From: Parcubacteria group bacterium
GTDB lineage: Bacteria > Patescibacteriota > Minisyncoccia > JACPCQ01
NCBI GenBank assembly: GCA_016179715.1
Contig: JACPCQ010000022.1
Coordinates: 1 to 10,597, forward strand
Reading direction: 5' to 3'
Length of the DNA stretch: 10,597 bases
Shown here in pieces: positions 5,213 to 10,597 of the stretch. The number at the start of each line of letters is the position of its first letter. The stretch's first letter is position 1. The notes under the pieces are model-generated. The model did not search any database and had not been told where the DNA came from. It saw nothing but the letters and a program-made list of their open reading frames with translations. The position numbers and the translations under genes were made by a program.

Positions 5213-6166
5213 ATGTTAAAACCGGTGAGCGTTAAAGAAAATATTTCGTTGGCGGGATTTAGCGTATTTCGGATCGGCGGCCCTGCGCGATATTTTGCCG
5301 AGGCCGCAACAAAAGAAGAAGTATTACGACTTCTCGCGTGGGCTAGCGAAGCGAGCCTTCCGGTTTTTGTCTTGGGTGCGGGCTCAAACGTGCTGATATC
5401 AGATAGCGGATTTTCCGGTCTTGTACTTAAAATGGATCTTTTTCATTGTGTGGTTGAGGGTGAGCGCATCATTGCGGATGCCGGGGTGAGCATGCCGCAG
5501 CTTGTAAACTCAGCGCTTCGCAACGGGCTAAGGGGCATGGAGTGGGCTATTGGCATTCCCGGAACGGTAGGCGGTTCTGTGCGCGGCAATGCGGGCTGTT
5601 TCGGGGGAGAGATGAAAGACCTCGTACAAGAGATTGTCGCGATAGACACCACAACCGGAGCGGAACGTACACTAAACAACGCACAATGTTGTTTCGGGTA
5701 CCGGCACAGCTATTTTAAAGAACGCCCCTCTTTACTTATCCTGCGGGCTGTTTTCGGACTTTCTCGCGGAGAAAGTGAAGAAGGATATGCGCTCGTACGC
5801 GCACATAGCCAGAGGCGCATAGCGGAACAGGATGTCGGGCAGCGCTGTGCGGGATGTATGTTCAAAAACGTCCCGTGGTCGCGCAGAGACATAGATAAGC
5901 AAAAACTGCTGGCTCACATTCCGGCACTGCGTGCGTTTTCGGGTAACGCGCATATTCCTGCGGCATTCTTGATTGACGCCCTGGGGTTAAAAGGATTTCG
6001 TATCGGCAATGTTGCGGTCTCACAAAAACATGCAAATTATATCATAAACCTTGGGAAGGGGAGTGCCGAGCAGGCAATCATGCTTTTGGGCGTGGTTAAG
6101 GAACGCGTGCACCGCACGTATCAGATTCTGCTTGAAGAAGAAGTGCAATTGGTCGGATTTGATTGA
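5213..6166 (+). CDS. murB: UDP-N-acetylenolpyruvoylglucosamine reductase
   Basis: MurB uses NADPH and bound FAD to reduce UDP-GlcNAc-enolpyruvate to UDP-MurNAc, a cytoplasmic step of peptidoglycan synthesis. The 317-residue product from ATG 5213 has the FAD-binding motifs GAGSNVLISDSGF (about 55-67) and GIPGTVGGSVRGNAGCFGGE (114-133), the FGYRHSYFK segment with the substrate Arg (R164), AGCMFKN (213-219) and a C-terminal LEEEV with the expected Glu (E310). The proton-donor position, Ser229 in the E. coli enzyme, is Cys215 here; this swap occurs in other MurBs as I recall and should still work. A TTG at 5198 would add five residues, but it overlaps the predicted -10 element, so the ATG was chosen. 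No ribosome-binding site precedes it, which fits leaderless translation. Confidence 0.95.
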   Translation: MLKPVSVKENISLAGFSVFRIGGPARYFAEAATKEEVLRLLAWASEASLPVFVLGAGSNVLISDSGFSGLVLKMDLFHCVVEGERIIADAGVSMPQLVNSALRNGLRGMEWAIGIPGTVGGSVRGNAGCFGGEMKDLVQEIVAIDTTTGAERTLNNAQCCFGYRHSYFKERPSLLILRAVFGLSRGESEEGYALVRAHSQRRIAEQDVGQRCAGCMFKNVPWSRRDIDKQKLLAHIPALRAFSGNAHIPAAFLIDALGLKGFRIGNVAVSQKHANYIINLGKGSAEQAIMLLGVVKERVHRTYQILLEEEVQLVGFD

Positions 6167-6289
6167 TTTTTAAAAACCGAGCACTCAATATTATATAATT
6201 ATATTTTTGACCTATTTAAAAATTCAATAAGCACAACAACATATCAACATAAGTCTGTGTTATGGCACTGAGTACTCGGTTTTCAAAAA
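6167..6289. repeat. Inverted repeat pair flanking an AT-rich 83-nt core
   Basis: The arms at 6167-6186 and 6270-6289 are complementary at 18 of 20 positions; the core is AAAACCGAG then C/T then ACTC. The left arm begins directly after the murB stop codon. The right arm overlaps a second inverted repeat (6281-6290 with 6312-6321). The unit could be a terminator with a long loop, a small RNA, or a tiny non-autonomous mobile element. No target duplication is evident. Confidence 0.5.
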
Positions 6290-6321
6290 ATACATTCACT
6301 TCGCTCATTCTTTTTTTGAAA
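6281..6321. terminator. Possible bidirectional terminator downstream of murB
   Basis: TTTCAAAAAA (6281-6290) and TTTTTTGAAA (6312-6321) form a 10-bp AT-only stem around a 21-base loop. The stem is weak but has T-runs on both strands. It competes for bases with the larger inverted repeat at 6167-6289. murB has no better terminator. Confidence 0.35.
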
Positions 6322-6376
6322 GTTATCCACATGTTTGAGTTTTGTTTCATTGTGAGCGCAAAAAAATGCTTCATAA

Positions 6377-6382
6377 TATAAT
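6377..6382 (+). promoter_or_regulatory. Possible -10 (TATAAT) upstream of the small basic protein gene
   Basis: A perfect TATAAT would start RNA near 6389, about 148 bases before the ATG at 6537. No good -35 lies 16-18 bases upstream and the surroundings are AT-rich. A closer start, from CATAAT at 6522-6527, is an alternative. Confidence 0.3.
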
Positions 6383-6500
6383 CAGATGTACTTCAACAAC
6401 GCGTTTGTTGTAAAACATTTTGTCATACAACAGCGCTCTGCATTATTTCTTTCTTTTTACATATGTAATAAGAAAGAATGCGGCGGACAAAGTGCGGTCG

Positions 6501-6519
6501 ATGTCTGTTGCATGTCTGT
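6501..6519. promoter_or_regulatory. ATGTCTGT direct repeats, possible operator
   Basis: ATGTCTGT occurs at 6501-6508 and 6512-6519, 11 bases apart, close to one helical turn, and directly upstream of CATAAT (6522-6527) and the ATG at 6537. The spacing suits a protein binding one face of DNA. It may also be chance. Confidence 0.35.
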
Positions 6520-6536
6520 AACATAATTTTTTTATC

Positions 6537-6656
6537 ATGGTACGCAGAAAACGAGCGGCAAAGAAGACGACGAAAGCGCGCAAGCCAAAGAGAACGAGAA
6601 AGGCGCGTAAACCAGCCGCGAAAAAGAAGACAACCCGGCGCCGTAAGCGCCGCTAG
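6537..6656 (+). CDS. Small Lys/Arg-rich basic protein, 39 aa (histone H1-like tail)
   Basis: The 39-residue product MVRRKRAAKKTTKARKPKRT... ends in KKKTTRRRKRR. More than half its residues are Lys or Arg, with Ala, Thr and Pro between, and no hydrophobic core. The composition resembles histone H1-like or chlamydial Hc1-like tails, so binding to DNA or RNA is the natural guess, but no domain is present to prove it. Its own terminator starts ten bases after the stop and the neighbouring genes have separate signals, so it is a single-gene unit. There is no ribosome-binding site; CATAAT at 6522-6527 may give a nearly leaderless mRNA. It lies before the hibernation factor gene, consistent with a ribosome- or nucleoid-related role. 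It is too short for most gene finders. Confidence 0.7.
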   Translation: MVRRKRAAKKTTKARKPKRTRKARKPAAKKKTTRRRKRR

Positions 6657-6665
6657 CGTCCAAAA

Positions 6666-6697
6666 AAAAACAGCTCCGTGGGCTCGGAGCTGTTTTT
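6666..6697 (+). terminator. Intrinsic terminator after the small basic gene
   Basis: AAAAACAGCTCCG (6666-6678) pairs perfectly with CGGAGCTGTTTTT (6685-6697), a 13-bp stem with loop TGGGCT followed by GTTTT. Its place ten bases after the 39-codon frame supports that frame being a real gene. Confidence 0.92.
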
Positions 6698-6746
6698 GTT
6701 TTGGCGGTATTATAGTATATTATAGAGAGAAACAATAAACCTTTTT

Positions 6747-7118
6747 ATGCGCCTTCGAGTGAAAGGGACAAAAATTGAACTTACTCCGGAGCTGAAACGG
6801 CAAATCCGACAAAAAATCGTGCGCCCGCTTCAGCACGTATACATTTCTGACACTGCGGCGGTAACGATGGATGTAGAGCTTGAACGAACAACCAAACACC
6901 ACCAAAAAGGACGCATTTGGAAGTGTGAAGCCACAATAACCCTTCCTAAAACACCACAACCATTGCGTGCCGAGGCGGTTGCGGAAACCATCTCCGCCGC
7001 TATTGATATAGTAAAAGATCGCTTGGAACGGGTAGTAAAGAAAGCTTCTGAAAAGGGACATGCGCAGCAACATACCAATATCCGCAAACTGCGTCGCTCT
7101 CTCGTGCAAAAAAAGTAG
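6747..7118 (+). CDS. hpf: Ribosome hibernation promoting factor, short form (HPF/YfiA/RaiA, S30AE family)
   Basis: A 123-residue cytoplasmic protein that binds the 30S decoding channel of idle ribosomes and blocks translation during starvation. The family pattern is visible across the length: MRLRVKGTKIELTPELKRQI at the N-terminus, VELERTTKHHQKGRIWKCEATI (about 43-64) and AVAETISAAIDIVKDRLERVVKK (about 76-98). It lacks the C-terminal dimerisation domain of long HPF, so it is the short type. The tail is basic. The mRNA probably starts from TATAGT/TATATT sequences at 6711-6721, just after the upstream terminator; GAGAG at 6725-6729 is too far from the ATG to be a good ribosome-binding site. An hpf gene directly before secA is a common arrangement in Firmicutes. 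Confidence 0.92.
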   Translation: MRLRVKGTKIELTPELKRQIRQKIVRPLQHVYISDTAAVTMDVELERTTKHHQKGRIWKCEATITLPKTPQPLRAEAVAETISAAIDIVKDRLERVVKKASEKGHAQQHTNIRKLRRSLVQKK

Positions 7119-7144
7119 TTATATATTTTCCTTCTCTCTTGCCG

Positions 7145-7175
7145 AATACCCCGCAGTTTTGCAATGTGGGGTATT
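7145..7175 (+). terminator. Hairpin after hpf, weak terminator or repeat
   Basis: AATACCCCGCA (7145-7155) pairs with TGTGGGGTATT (7165-7175) over 11 positions with one G-U and a 9-base loop. There is no T-run after the stem, so termination is uncertain. Its left side, GCCGAATACCCCG (7141-7153), repeats exactly the sequence at 515-527, which also starts a hairpin. Confidence 0.4.
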
Positions 7176-7270
7176 ATTACTGCCGAAACAGTGTAACCAT
7201 GCTCGAAGTGGTAACGGGGTTTACAAGAAGACAAAACTGTTTATAGTCAAGACGATGGGTCGGTATTTCA

Positions 7271-7279
7271 TGTTATGAT
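7271..7279 (+). promoter_or_regulatory. Extended -10 promoter (TGTTATGAT) for secA
   Basis: TGn followed by TATGAT (7274-7279) predicts RNA starting near 7286, three to seven bases before the possible secA starts (ATG 7289, GTG 7293). This would be another near-leaderless mRNA. No -35 match is seen. Confidence 0.45.
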
Positions 7280-7292
7280 AATTGTATTATGA

Positions 7293-9899
7293 GTGCCTTC
7301 TTTAAGAAGTTTTTCGGAAACACTTCACAAAACTGATGGCGCATTATGCGCAGAAACCGCGCGCTTTCATGAACAGCTTGCGCGCGGCATTTCTGTAAAA
7401 GAACTGCTGCCCAGGGCATTTGCGGTTGTGCGGGAAGCGGCGAAACGCACGCTTGGCCAGCGCCACTATGATGTGCAAATCTTGGGCGGCGCGGTGCTTC
7501 ACGAGGGGAAAATTGCCGAGATGAAAACCGGTGAAGGAAAAACCCTTGTCGCAACGCTTGCGGCATACGTGAATGCGCTTTCCGGGAAGGGGGTACATAT
7601 TGTAACCGTAAATGATTATCTCTCCCGAAGAGATGCGGTGTGGATGGGACAGATTTACCATTTTCTTGGGTTATCTGTCGGATGCATAAATCATGATTCA
7701 AGTTTTATGTATGATCCTTATCATGCTCAAATTCAAAATTCAAAAATCAAATATCAAAATGATAATGAAAAATTAAAAATTGAAAACGAAAAACTGGACG
7801 AAGAAAGAGATGTTTTGGGAGGATTTAAAGTTGTTCATGAATATTTGCGGCCTTGTTCGCGCCGTGAAGCATATCGTGCCGATATTACGTATGGCACAAA
7901 CAATGAGTTCGGGTTTGATTACCTGCGCGATAACATGGCCTATGCCATTGAGCAACGGGTACAGCGTACTGAAGAGGAGGGCGGTTTGCACTACGCAATT
8001 ATTGATGAGGTGGACTCCATTTTAATTGACGAGGCGCGCACCCCGCTGATTATCTCTGCCCCCGATACTACTGCCGGCGAACTTTATCAGACGTTTAGTC
8101 AAATCGCTCCGCGTCTGGAAAAAGAAAAAGATTACAGTGTAGACGAAAAGCTTCGCGCGGTAAGCATCACCGAGGAGGGGATTGAGAAAGTGGAACACAT
8201 TCTCGGTGTGGGAGATATTTATACCGAAGGGGGTATCAAGTACGTACATCATCTGGAGCAGGCGCTTCGTGCAGAAGTTATTTTCCAGCGCGATCGCGAT
8301 TATGTAGTGAAAAGTGGCGAAGTTATCATTGTAGACGAGTTTACCGGACGCCTCATGCCCGGGCGCAGATGGTCTGATGGCCTGCACCAGGCAATAGAAG
8401 CAAAAGAGGGAGTCGTGATCCAGCAGGAATCTCGCACAATGGCAACCATAACGTTCCAGAATCTTTTCCGTATGTATGAAAATATTGCGGGCATGACAGG
8501 CACGGCGCATACCTCGCAGGAGGAATTTCATAAGGTCTATAATCTTGATGTAGTATCAATACCCACCAACAAACCGAATGTGCGAAAAGACATGTCCGAC
8601 CGCGTATATCAAACCGAGCGCGGAAAATTTATGGCAGTGGTGCGCGAGATCAAAGAGCGCGCCAATCGCGGCCAGCCGGTGCTTGTCGGAACAGTTTCCA
8701 TTGAAAAAAACGAATTGCTCTCCGCCCTCTTACAGAAAGAAGGAATCAAACACGAACTTTTGAATGCAAAAAACCACGAGCGCGAAGCGGAAATTATTGC
8801 GCAGGCGGGGCGTAAGGGCGCGGTAACCGTGGCCACAAACATGGCGGGCAGGGGTGTGGATATCGTGCTTGGGGGAAATCCTTCCGATTCCGAAGCCGCG
8901 AAGGATGTGTGTCGGACCGGCGGGCTCTTTATCTTGGGCACCGAGCGTCATGAAGCGCGCCGGATTGACGACCAGCTTAGAGGGCGTTCGGGCAGACAAG
9001 GCGACCCGGGCGCAACGCAATTTTTTGTTTCGTTTGAGGACGAGCTTTTTCGTGTATTTGGCCCCGATCGCGTAAAAAGGATGATGGGTTCATTCGGAAT
9101 CCCCGAGGACCAACCGATTGAGCACCGTCTGGTTTCGCGCGCAATTGAATCAGCGCAGAAAAAAATTGAGGGAATGCACTTTGATACGCGAAAGCATCTG
9201 TTGGATTATGATGATGTCATGAACCGTCAGCGCGTTACGGTGTATAACCGCCGAAGGGCTGTACTTTTTGCAGAAACTGCCGAAATGCTGAAAAAAACCG
9301 ATACTCTGCTACGCGATGAGCTGGAAGCTCTGGTTACCGCGCATACGCAGGAGCCTGCGGGCGAATGGGAGGTTAAAACTATTGCGGACATGCTGCAGGC
9401 GCAATTTCCTTCGGGAGAGAATATTCTTGCACGGATAGAAACGGCAAGGAAGGAAGGCGGGGATGAGGAAATATGCCGTATGCGCGTAAACGATATCGCG
9501 TTCTCTCTCTGGGAACAGCTCTTTGCAAAACGAAAAGAAGAGGTTGGCGCAGATGCCCTTGCGCGCACGCTTAAAATGGTATTGCTGCAGACGATGGACA
9601 TGGTTTGGGTGGATCACCTGGAAGCGATGGAACATATGCGCTCCTCGGTGCGTCTTCGCGCATACGGCCAGCATGACCCGTTGGTAGAATACAAAAATGA
9701 GGGACTGCGCCTTTTCCGCGAGCTGGAAGCGCGCGTGCGCGCGCATTTTGCGCAAATTGTTCTGCGTTTCCCCGCAGAAAAAAGCGCAGGGCAGCGGGTA
9801 GCCATAAGCGCAAAAATTGGCCGCAACGACCCCTGCCCCTGCGGAGCAAAGAGGCCGGATGGAACACCGGTAAAATATAAAAGGTGTCACGGGAGATAA
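7293..9899 (+). CDS. secA: Preprotein translocase ATPase SecA, N-terminus shortened
   Basis: SecA is the cytoplasmic motor that drives unfolded preproteins through SecYEG with ATP. The 868-residue frame shows Walker A TGEGKT (79-84), VTVNDYL (105-111), ITYGTNNEFGFDYLRDN (198-214), Walker B DEVDS (238-242), the preprotein cross-linking region (about 255-370), TNMAGRGVDIVLGG (515-528), QLRGRSGRQGD (561-571), the scaffold/wing region and a C-terminal zinc motif with C848, C850, C865 and H866. Two oddities stand out. About 45 extra charged residues lie at 131-188 between GLSVG and RREAY. The first 25 or so family residues are missing: an ATG at 7289 in another frame encodes MSAFFKKFFGN, a typical SecA start, then stops, and the GTG at 7293 is the first start in the main frame. 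Zinc motif and ATPase are intact, so activity is likely. Confidence 0.95.
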   Translation: MPSLRSFSETLHKTDGALCAETARFHEQLARGISVKELLPRAFAVVREAAKRTLGQRHYDVQILGGAVLHEGKIAEMKTGEGKTLVATLAAYVNALSGKGVHIVTVNDYLSRRDAVWMGQIYHFLGLSVGCINHDSSFMYDPYHAQIQNSKIKYQNDNEKLKIENEKLDEERDVLGGFKVVHEYLRPCSRREAYRADITYGTNNEFGFDYLRDNMAYAIEQRVQRTEEEGGLHYAIIDEVDSILIDEARTPLIISAPDTTAGELYQTFSQIAPRLEKEKDYSVDEKLRAVSITEEGIEKVEHILGVGDIYTEGGIKYVHHLEQALRAEVIFQRDRDYVVKSGEVIIVDEFTGRLMPGRRWSDGLHQAIEAKEGVVIQQESRTMATITFQNLFRMYENIAGMTGTAHTSQEEFHKVYNLDVVSIPTNKPNVRKDMSDRVYQTERGKFMAVVREIKERANRGQPVLVGTVSIEKNELLSALLQKEGIKHELLNAKNHEREAEIIAQAGRKGAVTVATNMAGRGVDIVLGGNPSDSEAAKDVCRTGGLFILGTERHEARRIDDQLRGRSGRQGDPGATQFFVSFEDELFRVFGPDRVKRMMGSFGIPEDQPIEHRLVSRAIESAQKKIEGMHFDTRKHLLDYDDVMNRQRVTVYNRRRAVLFAETAEMLKKTDTLLRDELEALVTAHTQEPAGEWEVKTIADMLQAQFPSGENILARIETARKEGGDEEICRMRVNDIAFSLWEQLFAKRKEEVGADALARTLKMVLLQTMDMVWVDHLEAMEHMRSSVRLRAYGQHDPLVEYKNEGLRLFRELEARVRAHFAQIVLRFPAEKSAGQRVAISAKIGRNDPCPCGAKRPDGTPVKYKRCHGR

Positions 9900-9903
9900 A
9901 ACT

Positions 9904-10428
9904 ATGAAAATTAAGATCGCCTCACGAAATCAAGTAAAAGTGGAAGCGCTAAAAGAGATTATTCAAGATTATCCTCATTTGAGAAATGCAGAGATAATTG
10001 CTGTGGATGTGTCGTCAGAAGTGGATAATCAACCCAAGTCTTTAGAAGAAACGATAAAAGGCGCTATAAATAGATCACGAAATGCGTATAGCAACTGTAA
10101 CTATAGCTTCGGCATAGAATCAGGTTTAATGGTGGTGCCCTACACCAAAACGGGTCACATGAATGTCTGCGTTTGTGCAATCTTTGACGGAAAAGAGTAT
10201 CATCTCGGTCTTTCCTCCGCATGGGAAGCACCCAAGAAAGTCGCTGAATATATGCTTAATGAGGGATTGGACATGAATGACGCAGCTCACAGGGCTTGTT
10301 TGACACAAAATCCCAAAATCGGATCGGCGGAAGGATTGGTTGGCATAATGACGAAGGGAAGATTAACAAGAAAAAAATATACGAAAGAAGCAATAAGGAC
10401 AGCGTTAATCCATGTGGATACAGAATGA
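9904..10428 (+). CDS. Inosine/xanthosine triphosphatase, YjjX/NTPase_1 (DUF84) family
   Basis: A 174-residue cytoplasmic enzyme expected to hydrolyse damaged purine nucleotides such as ITP and XTP so that they are not built into nucleic acids. Family landmarks are IASRNQVKVEAL (5-16), QPKSLEETIKGAINRSRNA (43-61), FGIESGL (69-75), PKIGSAEGLVGIMTKGRLTR (137-156) and the closing KEAIRTAL (161-168). The length matches the family (about 170-180). The start is well fixed: GGGAG at 9891-9895, inside the end of secA, lies eight bases before the ATG, the only good Shine-Dalgarno in the window. It should be translated with secA from one mRNA. The gene is visibly more AT-rich and uses AGA and A/T-ending codons more than secA, which hints at separate origin. 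Confidence 0.9.
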   Translation: MKIKIASRNQVKVEALKEIIQDYPHLRNAEIIAVDVSSEVDNQPKSLEETIKGAINRSRNAYSNCNYSFGIESGLMVVPYTKTGHMNVCVCAIFDGKEYHLGLSSAWEAPKKVAEYMLNEGLDMNDAAHRACLTQNPKIGSAEGLVGIMTKGRLTRKKYTKEAIRTALIHVDTE

Positions 10429-10579
10429 AGTAGTAGAGTTGTTGAAAAAAGCGATAAAAGAAATTCCGCACAGCGCAGACGTAAAACTTTTTGCCCGCGC
10501 CTTCAGCGCAGAAGGTTGGAAGCTGGGAGAAAAACTACAATCCGAGCTTGGGCAGACAATTCAGCTTAAAGAAAAATAA
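10412..10579 (+). CDS. Small hypothetical protein, 55 aa
   Basis: A 55-codon frame, starting MWIQNEVVELLKKAIK and ending QLKEK with TAA at 10577-10579. It overlaps the end of the nucleotide phosphatase gene by 17 bases in another frame, suggesting translational coupling. AAGGA at 10395-10399 lies 12 bases before the ATG, a weak ribosome-binding site. The sequence looks like a soluble two- or three-helix protein (helices about 5-16, 23-34 and 37-47) with no membrane segment, Cys or His cluster. I do not recognise a family. The regular helical pattern and coupling favour a real gene. Confidence 0.55.
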   Translation: MWIQNEVVELLKKAIKEIPHSADVKLFARAFSAEGWKLGEKLQSELGQTIQLKEK

Positions 10580-10597
10580 GAGTTCTTGAGCAAATAA

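Larger units (their letters stand above)
6167..6536. other. AT-rich gene-free stretch between murB and a small basic gene
   Basis: No coding frame is credible in these 370 bases. They contain the inverted repeat unit (6167-6289), the AT stem (6281-6321), one perfect DnaA-box sequence TTATCCACA (6323-6331), a TATAAT (6377-6382), several hairpins (6393-6476) and two ATGTCTGT direct repeats (6501-6519). A minus-strand promoter-like pair TTGAAT-18-TATAAT lies inside the inverted repeat core. The hairpins after 6389 are probably the leader of the small basic gene. Confidence 0.65.

Noticed and set aside
5855..5860. Cys at the MurB proton-donor position as evidence of inactivity
   Set aside because: Cys can serve as a proton donor, I recall it in other MurBs, and all other key residues are intact.
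6323..6331. Perfect DnaA box TTATCCACA (and TTTTCCACA at 3123-3131) as an origin signal
   Set aside because: Only one perfect box lies in the AT-rich spacer, no cluster is present and no dnaA/dnaN genes are nearby; single boxes occur by chance.
7060..7278. 72-residue frame overlapping the end of hpf
   Set aside because: It overlaps a well-supported gene and a hairpin, and shows no coherent domain.

Overview
The window reads like chromosomal DNA from a member of the Candidate Phyla Radiation (Patescibacteria, Parcubacteria-like). No marker gene here fixes the lineage. The assignment rests on family content and style: a DUF5667 secreted protein, a peptidoglycan-binding protein with a Pro/Ala/Thr and Gln-rich tail, a His-rich cupredoxin of the WPAS...HPTH / YHDHL type, a SecA with a long charged insert, a GC palindrome and low-complexity repeats between genes, and almost no Shine-Dalgarno sequences. 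No tRNA, rRNA, CRISPR array or complete transposon was seen.

Layout. Positions 3-236 hold the 3' end of a peptidoglycan-binding protein, read in a frame other than the longest open one, with a terminator after it. Positions 237-651 have no gene but contain a TTTGTG repeat cluster around a 20-bp perfect palindrome, then a chain of nested hairpins. A divergent pair follows: a membrane sugar-phosphate transferase on the minus strand (652-2070) and a short UDP-glucose/GDP-mannose dehydrogenase-like protein on the plus strand (2172-3122). Both point to surface polysaccharide synthesis. Positions 3123-3479 hold a promoter-to-terminator unit that looks like a roughly 70-nt small RNA, and then a second promoter with a 22-bp stem-loop ahead of the DUF5667 gene (3480-4571). 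A cupredoxin gene (4538-5113) overlaps the DUF5667 gene in another frame and may be its frameshifted second half. A strong terminator closes this block.

The right half is housekeeping: murB (5213-6166, apparently leaderless), a 370-nt AT-rich spacer with inverted repeats, a 39-residue Lys/Arg-rich protein (6537-6656) with its own terminator, a short-form ribosome hibernation factor (6747-7118), secA (7293-9899), a YjjX-type inosine/xanthosine triphosphatase (9904-10428), and an unrecognised 55-residue protein overlapping its end (10412-10579).

The genes fall into three themes: the cell envelope and surface (peptidoglycan binding, glycan transferase, sugar dehydrogenase, MurB, secreted DUF5667/cupredoxin), secretion (SecA), and stress or maintenance (hibernation factor, nucleotide clean-up, small basic protein). 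The points most worth checking are the possible frameshift joining DUF5667 to the cupredoxin, the rearranged secA 5' end, the low-complexity-repeat-like stretch inside secA, the candidate small RNA, and the structured RNAs at 502-624 and 3362-3442.
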